DNA from: WTFY01 sp965205685
Lineage (GTDB): Bacteria > Pseudomonadota > Gammaproteobacteria > UBA4575
Assembly (NCBI GenBank): GCA_965205685.1
Contig: OZ242174.1
Location: 1,736,001 to 1,800,000, forward strand
Length of the DNA: 64,000 bases
Reading direction: 5' to 3'
Shown here: positions 26,608 through 35,421 of the stretch, piece by piece
Position numbering within the stretch: the first letter of the stretch is position 1
Layout: each line of letters begins with the position of its first letter
Notes under the pieces: generated by a model
Told to the model about the DNA's origin: nothing
Database searches by the model: none
What the model saw: the letters and a program-made list of their open reading frames with translations, nothing else
Made by a program: the position numbers and the translations under genes

Positions 26608-28518
26608 TTAATTCCCCATGTAAAGTGCCAGTGTTCCTGCATTTTTGAAGCGGTCGATATGCGAGGTGAACCGAGAGGCCCCCATGAACCCTACGATACG
26701 ATAGTCCCTCATCTCCTGGCCAATGTGGTCATAAAACAAAATAGCAGGTGGGCCAAACAGACCCAAATGCTGCAACAGTGCCCGATCCTGTTCATCATTA
26801 TCGGTTACATCGGCCTGCAACAATACAAAGTCGCGCAGTGCGGCCTGCACACCTGAATTGCTGAAAGTGAAGGCCTCCATCTCCTTGCAGGAAATGCACC
26901 AGTCTGCATAAAAGTCCAGCATCACGGGCCGACCCTGTGCTGCGGCAAGTTGCACGGCCATATCCAGCCCTTCGATCCCCTTGATCTGCCGGAAGGCCAG
27001 GCTATGTGCCGACTTCCCGCTAGTGTTCGAGCTGTCTGTGATTGCGTTCTGGGCGAACATTCCCTGCAGGGGATGCAGCAGGCTGTGGCTGCCGCCCGCG
27101 GCACCAATGACCAGAATACCTCCGTATACCAAAGCGATGAGCCCAAAGCCCTTCCACAATCTGAGCCATCCAGAAGCCCCCTCCCGGACGGACTCCAGTG
27201 CACCCATGTATACCGAACAGGCGATGAGCAGGGTACCCGAAAGCAGCAGCACTATGGGTCCAGGAATGATGCGCTGCAACATCCAGATCGCCAAGGCAAG
27301 AAGAAATACACCCGTCACAGACTTGATCGCGACCATCCAGGCCCCAGCCTTCGGCAATATCTTGCCTGCGGACGTGCCCACCACCAGTAAGGGAATTCCC
27401 ATCCCCATGCTCAGGGCAAAGAGGGCGAGACCACCGATGGTGGCATCTCCAACATCGGCAATGTAGATCAGCGCACCGATCAGGGGAGCATTCACACAGG
27501 GCCCGACGATCAGTGCAGACAGAAAGCCCATCACTCCGGCACCGGTATACGAACCCTGACGCTGGGAGGAACTGTAGGCACTCAGTCTCGACTGAATTGC
27601 ATGCGGAATTTGTAACTCATACAGCCCAAACATGGACAGGGATAGCAACACCAAAATCCCCACAAACGTGCTGATCACCCATGGATTCTGAAACCAGACT
27701 TGCACATTTTCTCCTGAAAGACCGACCACCACCCCGGCTGCGGTATAGGTAATCGCCATGGCCAGCACATAGGCCAGAGACAGACCGAAGGCCCGGCTTG
27801 TCGATACATTTTCCCCCTGACCCACGATGATGCTGGACAAAATCGGGATCATTGGGAACACGCAGGGTGTGAAGGCCAGCAACAAACCCAGGCCCAGGAA
27901 GCTGGCCATGATCCACCAAAGTTTTCCTGAGGCAAGCATGGCTGCAAAGCGGTCCTGTTCAGACTGGAAACCAGAACCCCCCGGGGGACTCCCCGAACCT
28001 GATCCTGCAGAGGTGGCTGCAGCGCCAGACTGGCTGCCAGGTGTGTCCAGCGAGACATGGAGGATCTTGGTAATAGGCGGATAGCAAAGACCGGCTTTTG
28101 CACACCCCTGATAAGTGACCTCAAGATCAAGTGTTCTGATAGTACCGGCAATCTGTTGAATCGGGACGGCCGCCTCGAAATCATGATCGATGGTGACCAC
28201 GTTGCCGAAGAACTCGTCATACTCTTCTTTCCCGGCTGGTAATTGCACAACCCCAAGAACAACCTCAACCCCGTCCATGGGTTGAACTGCAATTTTGTCC
28301 TTGTAGAGGTAGTGACCTTTGACGACTTTCCAGTCCGTCAGGATGGTGTAGGCATCCCCTTTGCGCGCTGTAACCTGAAAAGCCTCGTCGGGATGGAGGA
28401 ATTCATCCTCGTCCATTCCCGTAACGAACGGTTCGAGTACGCCGGTTACCGACTCTGCATGGATTGCAGAATGTCCGAATACGAGCAGCATCCAAAAAAT
28501 AATGCTGAGACCCTTCAT
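26608..28518 (-). CDS. dsbD: Thiol:disulfide interchange protein DsbD
   Basis: DsbD moves reducing power from cytoplasmic thioredoxin to periplasmic thiol proteins. The 636-residue product has a signal peptide (to about residue 21), an N-terminal periplasmic domain with the Cys pair in YQGCAKAGLCYPP (near residue 136), a Gly/Ser-rich linker, eight membrane helices with their Cys in TPCVFP and GPCVNAP, and a C-terminal thioredoxin domain with WCISCK near residue 547. In a sox-bearing cell it is a candidate electron donor for SoxW-type thioredoxins. It overlaps cutA by four bases. Confidence 0.96.
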   Translation of the reverse strand: MKGLSIIFWMLLVFGHSAIHAESVTGVLEPFVTGMDEDEFLHPDEAFQVTARKGDAYTILTDWKVVKGHYLYKDKIAVQPMDGVEVVLGVVQLPAGKEEYDEFFGNVVTIDHDFEAAVPIQQIAGTIRTLDLEVTYQGCAKAGLCYPPITKILHVSLDTPGSQSGAAATSAGSGSGSPPGGSGFQSEQDRFAAMLASGKLWWIMASFLGLGLLLAFTPCVFPMIPILSSIIVGQGENVSTSRAFGLSLAYVLAMAITYTAAGVVVGLSGENVQVWFQNPWVISTFVGILVLLSLSMFGLYELQIPHAIQSRLSAYSSSQRQGSYTGAGVMGFLSALIVGPCVNAPLIGALIYIADVGDATIGGLALFALSMGMGIPLLVVGTSAGKILPKAGAWMVAIKSVTGVFLLALAIWMLQRIIPGPIVLLLSGTLLIACSVYMGALESVREGASGWLRLWKGFGLIALVYGGILVIGAAGGSHSLLHPLQGMFAQNAITDSSNTSGKSAHSLAFRQIKGIEGLDMAVQLAAAQGRPVMLDFYADWCISCKEMEAFTFSNSGVQAALRDFVLLQADVTDNDEQDRALLQHLGLFGPPAILFYDHIGQEMRDYRIVGFMGASRFTSHIDRFKNAGTLALYMGN

Positions 28519-28835
28519 AAGCTCACACTCTTGGTTACCCAGCCCAGATAGCTATCCAGACCCTTAGTAATAGGAGTCGCAATAATCTCTGGAAGTTCAT
28601 AAGGATGATGGCTTTGTATGTAGGACTGCAACTTCTGATATCCGCTTTCAGTAGTTTTCATAAGGGCTATGCACTCCGTCTCCACACACTGCTCACCTTG
28701 CCACATGTACACAGACTGCGCCTGGGGCACGATATTTACGCAGGCTGCCAACTGGGTCTGGACTATCTCTTTCGCCAGACGTATCGCAATATCAGGATCT
28801 GGGAAAGTCGTCAGTACCAAAACATGTGGACTCAT
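28515..28835 (-). CDS. cutA: CutA divalent-cation tolerance protein
   Basis: CutA1 is a small trimeric cytoplasmic protein linked to copper tolerance. The 106-residue product has the family blocks AACVNIVPQAQSVYMWQG and HPYELPEI with the usual C-terminal YLGWV. The ATG at 28835 is chosen because the domain begins at once; an upstream in-frame start at 28871 would add 12 residues. The ATGA overlap with dsbD repeats the cutA-dsbD pairing seen in many Gammaproteobacteria. Confidence 0.95.
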   Translation of the reverse strand: MSPHVLVLTTFPDPDIAIRLAKEIVQTQLAACVNIVPQAQSVYMWQGEQCVETECIALMKTTESGYQKLQSYIQSHHPYELPEIIATPITKGLDSYLGWVTKSVSL

Positions 28836-29270
28836 GTACGCGACCCTTGTAAAAGCTGAGTTTCGTGGCAAACCGGAAGGGGTTGATGGCCTTCAGCCAG
28901 TTGCCTGTGTTCTGGGTGATTTGGGGCTATGGCCTGCAAATTACACACGTTATAATTATACGAGTTTCCAGGCCAGAAGGCCCGGATTCTGAAGGCATTC
29001 TGTATTTGGTGGATGACAACCGGCCAGCAGCCCTTTTCGGCGACTGCCTGAATCAGGCAACGATGCCCGGACCAAAGCTGCTGACGTTGTAATTCACCAA
29101 GAATAATTTACAATGCTCAAGCGCCTGGTCGGAGACCCAATCCCTGTTTCCGACTTATTCAAAGCCCCGAAGTCCGTTTGGCTAGTTGTGTAGGTAGTGC
29201 CGGAAAATTGCCTGTTCAATGACTCCAAAGCTTTGGAGCTAGACCCGTAACAATAAACAAGGATGTGATC
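28836..29270. other. Intergenic region between cutA and the ArsR-type regulator gene
   Basis: The 435-base spacer between divergent genes holds an AT-rich TATAATTATA at 28951-28960 without a good -35 at proper distance, and a perfect 16-base palindrome (29223-29238) listed separately. No conserved gene was recognised in the short open frames. Confidence 0.5.
29223..29238. promoter_or_regulatory. Perfect palindrome, candidate ArsR-type operator
   Basis: CTCCAAAG followed at once by CTTTGGAG is a perfect 16-base palindrome 32 bases upstream of the regulator's ATG. Its place near the promoter region suits autoregulation by the dimeric winged-helix protein encoded next to it. Confidence 0.5.
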
Positions 29271-29576
29271 ATGGAATCGTGCAAGAAACTTGAACTTGAA
29301 CAAGATATCAACCGGATCTATCGGGGGCTTCATGCACTGGCTCACCCCACACGCTTAAAAATAATATGTGCAATTCATCAACAAGAGCAAACAGTAACTG
29401 GTATCGCCAAGTTTGTGGGATCAAGCCCTAGCAATATTTCCCAGCAACTTGCAAAACTCTACGACCTGAAGCTATTACGCCGTCGCAGGAATAAGAATCG
29501 AACCTATTATTCGCTCAAGGATGATCAGATCGTAAAGATTATCGATGCAATTGACCAAAACACGGCTGCCACATGA
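29271..29576 (+). CDS. ArsR-family transcriptional regulator
   Basis: The 101-residue protein is a winged-helix repressor of the ArsR/SmtB type: LAHPTRLKIICAIHQ (helix alpha2) followed by the recognition region SSPSNISQQLAKLYDLKLLRRRR and a beta-wing. The only cysteines are Cys4 and Cys33; the classical metal-binding CxC is absent, so a redox or sulfane-sulfur switch like BigR/SqrR is possible though the positions differ. The ATG at 29271 follows AAGGA by seven bases. It overlaps the rhodanese fusion gene by 32 bases, linking regulator and target. Confidence 0.88.
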   Translation: MESCKKLELEQDINRIYRGLHALAHPTRLKIICAIHQQEQTVTGIAKFVGSSPSNISQQLAKLYDLKLLRRRRNKNRTYYSLKDDQIVKIIDAIDQNTAAT

Positions 29577-30963
29577 TTCTTTAATATGCTGTCGCATATT
29601 ATTTGTCCTGCAACTGATCGTTTCATTTTGTTTGGTGCTTTCACCGGTTCATGCAAATCAGGAAAATAATATAGTTGAAAATACAGTTTCCTTTCCGGAA
29701 CCTCATCCGATTTCCAGACAATCACGAGAACTACTGACGACGACGAAAAGCCGAATTGACAACGTCGACACACGCGAATTGCAAGAAATACTTCGTCATC
29801 GGCCTGAGACGGTTCTAATCGATGTACGCTTGCCCCAAGAGATCACGTTGCTGGGTGGAAGCATCGATTCAGCAAATCACTTCAACATACCTCGTGGCTG
29901 GCTGGAATTCCAAATCGATCAATACGTTATAGGCAAAAATACTCCAATCGTTGTTTACTGTGGCGTGAATCGACGCAGCCCACTGGCTGCTGAAACACTC
30001 ATGGGCTTGGGGTATACACAAGTGAAGAACTATGCCGACGGATTTTTTGCCTGGAAGCAACGGGGCCTCCCGGTTGATGCCCCGGATCAGGCACTTGGCA
30101 CCTTTTTGTACTCAAAACCCCAAGAAGTGATACCAGGGGTGGTCTGGTCTGCCATCGGCGCGACCGCACCTCCTACCTACGCGAACTCCGGGCACAACAA
30201 TAACCTGTCTTTTGTAATCTCGGATGATGGTGTTTTGGTCGTCAATGCCGGAGACAACTATTTGCTAGCTGCTTCACTGCATCAGGAAATCAAAAAAATC
30301 ACATCGCAACCTGTCAAGTATGTGGTACTTGAAAATGCACAAGGCCACGCGATGCTCGGCAGCAATTACTGGAAGCAGCAAGGTGCGACCATCATTGCCC
30401 ACGAAGACGCATCGCGAGTTATCGCGGAGCACGGGGATACGATCCTGAATCGCATGCAGCGCCGAAATCGTGACAAAAGCTTCAATACGGAAGTCGTTCT
30501 CCCAGACAAGACCTTCAGTCAGAAGTTGACACTTGAGCTCGGATCGGAACTCATCGAGATTTTGTACCTGGGGCAAGCACACAGTCCCGGAGATATCGTC
30601 GTCTGGCTACCGCAAAGAAAGCTCGTCATATCAGGTGACATGGCCTTTCACGAAAGGCTGCTGCCGGTCTTTGAGGACACCGACACGAGTGAGTGGATCA
30701 AGTCCTGGGACAAGTTCGCGGCTCTTGGAGCCGAATACGTGGTTCCTGGACACGGTTCCCCGACAACGATGGAACCTGTGACCACGTACACAAGGGATTA
30801 CCTAGTTTACATGCGACAGCAGGTTGAACAGCTGTTGGATGCTGACAGCAGCCTTGAGGATGCCTACCAGATCGATCAATCAGCCTACGCTCATCTCGAT
30901 ACATTCTTTGAGCTGTCTCGCTCCAATGCCGGGCAAATTTTTCGAAGTATGGAGTTCGATTAG
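29545..30963 (+). CDS. Exported rhodanese / degenerate metallo-beta-lactamase fusion
   Basis: The 472-residue protein has a hydrophobic signal (about residues 17-37, cleavage near SPVHA), a rhodanese domain (75-180) with the active-site Cys139 in CGVNRRS, and a metallo-beta-lactamase domain (195-440). The usual HxHxDH metal motif is replaced by ENAQGH (263-268), keeping only the last His, while His346, Asp365 and His403 remain in GQAHSPGD, SGDMAF and PGHGSP. It may bind one metal or none. By analogy to persulfide dioxygenase-rhodanese proteins it could act on sulfane sulfur in the periplasm, but the altered site makes another reaction possible. Regulation by the overlapping ArsR gene is likely. 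Confidence 0.82.
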   Translation: MQLTKTRLPHDSLICCRILFVLQLIVSFCLVLSPVHANQENNIVENTVSFPEPHPISRQSRELLTTTKSRIDNVDTRELQEILRHRPETVLIDVRLPQEITLLGGSIDSANHFNIPRGWLEFQIDQYVIGKNTPIVVYCGVNRRSPLAAETLMGLGYTQVKNYADGFFAWKQRGLPVDAPDQALGTFLYSKPQEVIPGVVWSAIGATAPPTYANSGHNNNLSFVISDDGVLVVNAGDNYLLAASLHQEIKKITSQPVKYVVLENAQGHAMLGSNYWKQQGATIIAHEDASRVIAEHGDTILNRMQRRNRDKSFNTEVVLPDKTFSQKLTLELGSELIEILYLGQAHSPGDIVVWLPQRKLVISGDMAFHERLLPVFEDTDTSEWIKSWDKFAALGAEYVVPGHGSPTTMEPVTTYTRDYLVYMRQQVEQLLDADSSLEDAYQIDQSAYAHLDTFFELSRSNAGQIFRSMEFD

Positions 30964-30970
30964 GGCTGCA

Positions 30971-32227
30971 CTATTGGTGTATTACCTCCCGTCTGTTCAT
31001 GACGGCATCGTCCAGAAGGTCAACCTTGCCTTTTGCTTCCTTCAGCCAGATATTTTCCTGCTCCTTGAGAATCATGGGGATTTGCTTGAGCATCTTTGCG
31101 CCTACTTCGGATTCCGCAAAATCCGCGATTTCATGCAGCTCATCCGCGGTAAACATCTTTCGGTATTCATCCATTATTTTTGGTTTGAGAAGCTCCCAGC
31201 TCACGTGCTTTCGCATCCAGTGCAGGTAGATATCCCGGTACGGGCTCATGTTTTCAATGACATCCTCGTGCCTTCCCTGCATCAGCAATGCGTATCGTTC
31301 AAAGTGCTTTTCAATGTCCAGTGCAGCGTACACCCTGTCAACCGCATTTTCATAAAGCTGCCCGTAATTGCCGGCCCCTTGCAGCCTGTCCGCCCGTCGC
31401 ACAGCACCACTTTCGGTCATGCGCGCGACCTCCTGGTCAACCAACCCGGACTCAACCAGGGCACCCAGTACGTTGTTGCCCGCAATTCGCAGTGATTCAT
31501 TTCTGAGATGGCGTTTTTTCTTTGAAGCCAGGGAGCCAAGCTGTTCTGCCCAAAACTCCTTGGGCAGCTTCAGGTAATCGGTGGTAACAATATCTTTTCT
31601 GATTTTCTTGGACTGGGTGTCAATCACAAGCACCCTGAGATAGGAATACAGGTAGACGGACTTGAACGACAATGCATTTCGATAGAGACCGTAGCCCACG
31701 AATTCCTGGATCGTATCCTGAATAGGATCCTCGATTTGATCTTCAATGACCAGCACCAGCGTATCCACGCCATGAAGCCGGTAAAGATCTTCCAGCTGTG
31801 AATCGATGTGACGTATATTGAAATGCCGGTCGCCGAATTTCTTCCGGGAATAGATTCCGCGCAACTCCTCCCTGTTGATTCCGGAATCTACATAATTGAA
31901 TCGCTGGTCTTGCAAGATAGCTTCCCTGATCAAACCGGTTATAAAGTCATTGATTGCCCAGTCGCCTGTATCCGATCGATGATACGTGTTGGTAAACCGG
32001 GTGACTCCCAGATAAATCGAATGAAATGAGTCAGGAAGGATGGATACGATTTCTATATTGCTGATTTCCCTACTCTGGATGGTTTCTCCACGCTCATCCT
32101 GCCCAGCTAACAATTGCTTCAATGCAGCTGGCTTTGCACAACCTGACAGCAGCATGCAAAGCGCGAGCATTGAACACAGTATCCTCACACAAGACAGTAT
32201 CTTCATACTCCATGCATTTCTTTTCAT
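30971..32227 (-). CDS. Putative lipoprotein with DUF2059-like C-terminus
   Basis: I do not recognise this 418-residue protein as a whole. It starts with a signal peptide ending in the lipobox LLSGC (Cys about residue 30) and is likely anchored in a membrane. The middle (60-300) is predicted mixed alpha/beta and contains repeated acidic stretches (EDQIEDPIQDTIQE). The C-terminal 90 residues resemble DUF2059: YRKMFTADELHEIADFAESEVGAKMLKQIP fits its consensus of a helix pair ending with a Gly-x-Lys/Pro pattern. The start at 32227 has GATGAG seven bases upstream; ATG 32206 is an alternative. It converges on the rhodanese fusion gene. Confidence 0.7.
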   Translation of the reverse strand: MKRNAWSMKILSCVRILCSMLALCMLLSGCAKPAALKQLLAGQDERGETIQSREISNIEIVSILPDSFHSIYLGVTRFTNTYHRSDTGDWAINDFITGLIREAILQDQRFNYVDSGINREELRGIYSRKKFGDRHFNIRHIDSQLEDLYRLHGVDTLVLVIEDQIEDPIQDTIQEFVGYGLYRNALSFKSVYLYSYLRVLVIDTQSKKIRKDIVTTDYLKLPKEFWAEQLGSLASKKKRHLRNESLRIAGNNVLGALVESGLVDQEVARMTESGAVRRADRLQGAGNYGQLYENAVDRVYAALDIEKHFERYALLMQGRHEDVIENMSPYRDIYLHWMRKHVSWELLKPKIMDEYRKMFTADELHEIADFAESEVGAKMLKQIPMILKEQENIWLKEAKGKVDLLDDAVMNRREVIHQ

Positions 32228-32542
32228 AGGAATCTCATCACTATTTTAGACGTGAAGGACTTTGTAAAACAAAGGTGTGGGTAAAACCCATCAATGTGTT
32301 TTGGTCTGGGCTGGTTTTGTTTGAGTAGCCGCTAGCATATTGGAAGACTTCCTTGCTGGCTCCTCTCTTCTGAAAGATGAATGGACGCGACCGGATGAAG
32401 CCCTGCGTCCGTAGCAGGAACTATGGGATGAAGGGATACCCGCTGTCCCTCTACAGCCCTGAGTCGTGAAGGGCTTCAGTGCACGTATAAGGAAACTGGC
32501 CGGGCGAGCCTGCATGAGTGCAGGCTCGCGGACCTCACCGGA
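32228..32542. other. Structured intergenic region upstream of the lipoprotein gene
   Basis: The spacer lies between the porin stop and the lipoprotein start, both on the minus strand. It holds a strong hairpin at its porin end (listed separately) and a long-range repeat, TGAAGCCCT (32396-32404) against AGGGCTTCA (32470-32478), enclosing smaller stems such as AGGGA/TCCCT. I recognise no riboswitch or small RNA family, but the density of inverted repeats stands out. Confidence 0.4.
32504..32529 (-). terminator. Strong hairpin after the porin gene
   Basis: GCGAGCCTGCA (32504-32514) and TGCAGGCTCGC (32519-32529) make a perfect 11-pair stem with a four-base loop, 13 bases after the porin stop on the minus strand. 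Only a short TTT lies some distance beyond, so termination may need help or the hairpin may protect the mRNA end. Confidence 0.6.
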
Positions 32543-33631
32543 CTAGTATGAGAACTGCACCTGCGCTAGGACTGCATCCCATTTATGGTCTGCGAATCCT
32601 CCCGTTGCCGCACGGCCACCGTAATCTTCCTCATCGCCGCTGACAGATCGGTAGGAAATTTGCACGCGGTTATTGGTCTTGTTCTGACCCATGTACATGT
32701 TGACCCCTACTTCCAACGCCCTGATATCGGAATCATCGCCAGCGTCGGGTTCGAAATCAGCTCCTTCATACCGGATGACACCCTGAAGCATTTTATTGAA
32801 TGCGTAGGAGAGTTCTGCAAACCATGCTTCCTCTTCATCACCATCCCTACCCCGCACATTGTCGGCCTGGATAAATTCAGTACGGTAAGCAAGATTGGGT
32901 GAAAGCTTGCCGGAAATGCCGACGTCAAAAGTTTCCAGGTCTTCTGTACCCGGACCGCCTGCTTCGCCCACTTCTCCATACGATGTTTCAATATGGAAAT
33001 TCTTGCCCATGTCGTACATGGCTCTGGCTACCCACGTGTGCTCATCACCGACCTGATCTTTGGTCTGACTGGCAGTCCCTGCACGACCTACCGGATTACC
33101 GAAGAAAAGATCGTAGCCGAGCCCGCTGTCCTTGGCTCCGCCCATCTTTCGGCCGCTCAACATGACCCCCAGTGTACGATCGAATGCGAGGCGATCCGTA
33201 AAGGTTCGCTTGGGAAGCGGTAGTTTTTTCCCCGACGAATTGAACGCCATGCCCAGTGGAGTTTTGAACTGGCCGACCTTTATTTTGGCCGCATTGCTGA
33301 ACTTGTAGCCTGCGTTGGCATCGCGGATGAATGTGTCAAGACCCCCGACTCGCTTTTCATCTCTCCTTGTATCGTTTGCGTCAAAATGCAGATTACCGAA
33401 CCATTTCCCCCACTTCATCTTGGCTCCGAACCGGACACGGTCTGCATCAAACTCAACGCCGTCTCGATCAGAATCTCGGTCAAATTGCTCGACGGTCAAC
33501 TGAGAGAAACCCCAAAAATCTACCGACAAGCCGCCCTTGTCTTCAAATTCAAACTTTACGGCCTGTGCTGATGTACTCATCAAAAGGAACAGGCAGCTAC
33601 TGATAAAAAACAGTGCAGCATTTTTAAACAT
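32543..33631 (-). CDS. Outer-membrane porin, OprO/OprP-like
   Basis: The 362-residue protein has a signal peptide ending near STSAQA and then beta-strand-rich sequence with alternating residues, short turns rich in Asp/Gly and the terminal aromatic (QVQFSY) required for outer-membrane assembly. The start of the mature part, GGLSVDFWGFSQLTVEQF, and blocks such as AKIKVGQFKTPLG resemble phosphate-selective porins. Selectivity for phosphate or another anion cannot be told from sequence. The ATG at 33631 follows GGGAGGT; an upstream start at 33673 is less likely. It appears monocistronic. Confidence 0.85.
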   Translation of the reverse strand: MFKNAALFFISSCLFLLMSTSAQAVKFEFEDKGGLSVDFWGFSQLTVEQFDRDSDRDGVEFDADRVRFGAKMKWGKWFGNLHFDANDTRRDEKRVGGLDTFIRDANAGYKFSNAAKIKVGQFKTPLGMAFNSSGKKLPLPKRTFTDRLAFDRTLGVMLSGRKMGGAKDSGLGYDLFFGNPVGRAGTASQTKDQVGDEHTWVARAMYDMGKNFHIETSYGEVGEAGGPGTEDLETFDVGISGKLSPNLAYRTEFIQADNVRGRDGDEEEAWFAELSYAFNKMLQGVIRYEGADFEPDAGDDSDIRALEVGVNMYMGQNKTNNRVQISYRSVSGDEEDYGGRAATGGFADHKWDAVLAQVQFSY

Positions 33632-34326
33632 CACGACCTCCCATGCACCAAAAAGATGCTTCGTTCCAAACAAGATGACCGAATGCCAAGTAACATCCCT
33701 TTGGCGAATGTCAGGCTCGGCACACGAGTAAACATAAAAATTCTGTTGTAAGTAGAAAATGAAGGTGCCCTTCCAAGGGTAACAGAACTCGCTATCCGGT
33801 TACTGCGATGCCCTAAATTCACTGGGAAGGTTCCTCCATCGATTCTCATAAAGTATTTAGGCTATTTGTCTGATAAGTGGGCCAGGTTTCACTTATCACC
33901 CTCGTTTTGCCCTCATGCTATATACAAAGCGACAGTTAATGACTGTACGCAGCGATTACTAAGACGGGGTTCCGGTCTCAAAGACTGCAAGTACCGAGAG
34001 ATTTTTGCGATACATTTGCTTGGGAAACAGAGTTTGGGCATCCCGAGCATCGCGCTCCAATCGCATAAATTAAGAATACACAACTGTCACTGAATCTTAG
34101 TATATATGCAATACGTCTGCAACATATTTGTCTACATGCATGCCCCGTCTTCTCGTGCACATCAGAACGCATAACGCGCATTCAGTCGATAGCTGGCGAA
34201 CATTCAGGAAAGCGTTTCAAGGCAACTTCTACTGCCCGGGTGGATGTTAAGCTAAGAAGATTTTAGAAATTGTATCCTGGGCCAGCATCACCCCCAGGAC
34301 TCTGATCGACAGCAACTCTCAAACCG
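33632..34326. other. Long intergenic region between the porin gene and soxW
   Basis: Nearly 700 bases separate the 3' end of the soxW-type gene from the porin start; both are on the minus strand. The short open frames in it show no family resemblance or coding character. It is more AT-rich than the flanks, notably 33860-34140, and must hold the porin promoter. A small inverted repeat near its soxW end is listed separately. A decayed gene or an unannotated small RNA cannot be excluded. Confidence 0.5.
34275..34299 (-). terminator. Possible terminator after the sox-linked genes
   Basis: TCCTGGG (34275-34281) pairs with CCCAGGA (34293-34299) across an 11-base loop, 28 bases past the soxW-type stop on the minus strand, followed by the AT-rich ACAATTTCTAAAATCTTC. 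The stem is short, so confidence is low. Confidence 0.35.
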
Positions 34327-35397
34327 CTATTCCATGAGTTTTATGACAACTCCTTCAGACTCCAGTTTGTCTGCCCTGTCATGAAGAAAAGGCTGAAATC
34401 CCGTATATCTTTTATAACTTTCAGTCAGCACGTAATCAAAAGCCGACTGAAGATGAAAAGCTTTTACATAACCATCCACACGGAATACTTCATTGCCGCT
34501 TTTGTCAAAGAACAGGATTGTAGGGATGAACTGTACTCTTCTTTCCTTAACCCAATCCCTGGATTCGTAGGTTTCTCCGGTCGGGGAAACCATATTTTCT
34601 TCACTGTGAATATCAACTACAGCTAAAGAAAATTTTTCCAGGTATTCCTTTGTCTTGTCCCTTTGTAAAATGTCTGCGTGCAACTCATCGCATGATGAAC
34701 AGTCTGCTTCCTCAAAAAAAACCGCCACAGGCTTCTCTTCTGACTTGATGGTTTCCTGCAGATTAAACGGTGCAAGTTTGAATTGGCCGGCATACAAATC
34801 CTTTTCAAGTGGATCATGGGTGTTGTTGCTGCGGTAATCCGCAAGGTAGTCCAGAAACTTTATCCGGGTTTCCATCTTGTCCGCCAGGTAACTGAGCATG
34901 GCTGAGAACTTGTCCGGATTGTAATAGCCATTCATCCGGAAAATTTTCCTGCTGTCTTCATTGTAGACGAGCATGGTGGGAGTAAAGTTTACTCTTTGTT
35001 TAGTTGCAAACTCCTTCTCTCTCAGGACCTCTCCGTCCGTATCGGTTACCTCGACCGAGCCAAAGATGTTGATGGCAACGACCTCGAAGTTTTTCTGGGC
35101 GTACGCGGATACTTCTGCTTGGCCCAAGTTTTGTTCGATGAGCTTTTTGCAATAGGGGCACCCGGCCTGGTAGAAATAAATGATCAGTCGCTTGCCTTGC
35201 GCCTGCGCCTCCTGAACATCCTCGGACAGGTCAAGAAACGAATGCTTGAACCAGTCAGGATGAAAGGTGGGTGCAGGAAATGCCACCTGCTCCGCACCCG
35301 GATTGACCTCGGGCTGCATGGGCTCTTGCGCATGCACTGAGCCAGCGGCCGCCAGCACGAACAGGATGAAACAGGTCAATCGGTCCGTATTCAGCAT
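34327..35397 (-). CDS. soxW: Tandem thioredoxin-fold protein, SoxW-like
   Basis: This 356-residue exported protein has a signal peptide (cleavage near SVHAQ) and two thioredoxin-like domains. The first (about 45-175) has the active site CPYC in YQAGCPYCKKL and the cis-proline TPT; the second (about 205-335) has CSSC in EEADCSSCDEL and IPT. SoxW proteins reduce disulfides formed during sulfur-compound oxidation, notably on SoxYZ. Usual SoxW is a single domain, so the duplication is notable. It is the last gene of the sox-oriented series, 24 bases after the aminopropyltransferase-like gene. The name rests on context and fold. Confidence 0.75.
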   Translation of the reverse strand: MLNTDRLTCFILFVLAAAGSVHAQEPMQPEVNPGAEQVAFPAPTFHPDWFKHSFLDLSEDVQEAQAQGKRLIIYFYQAGCPYCKKLIEQNLGQAEVSAYAQKNFEVVAINIFGSVEVTDTDGEVLREKEFATKQRVNFTPTMLVYNEDSRKIFRMNGYYNPDKFSAMLSYLADKMETRIKFLDYLADYRSNNTHDPLEKDLYAGQFKLAPFNLQETIKSEEKPVAVFFEEADCSSCDELHADILQRDKTKEYLEKFSLAVVDIHSEENMVSPTGETYESRDWVKERRVQFIPTILFFDKSGNEVFRVDGYVKAFHLQSAFDYVLTESYKRYTGFQPFLHDRADKLESEGVVIKLME

Positions 35398-35421
35398 GGT
35401 GTCAAAAGTCCATTGTACGCA

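Noticed and set aside
32401..32530. Group II intron fragment
   Set aside because: The repeated stems first suggested intron RNA, but no domain V sequence or reverse transcriptase remnant was seen.
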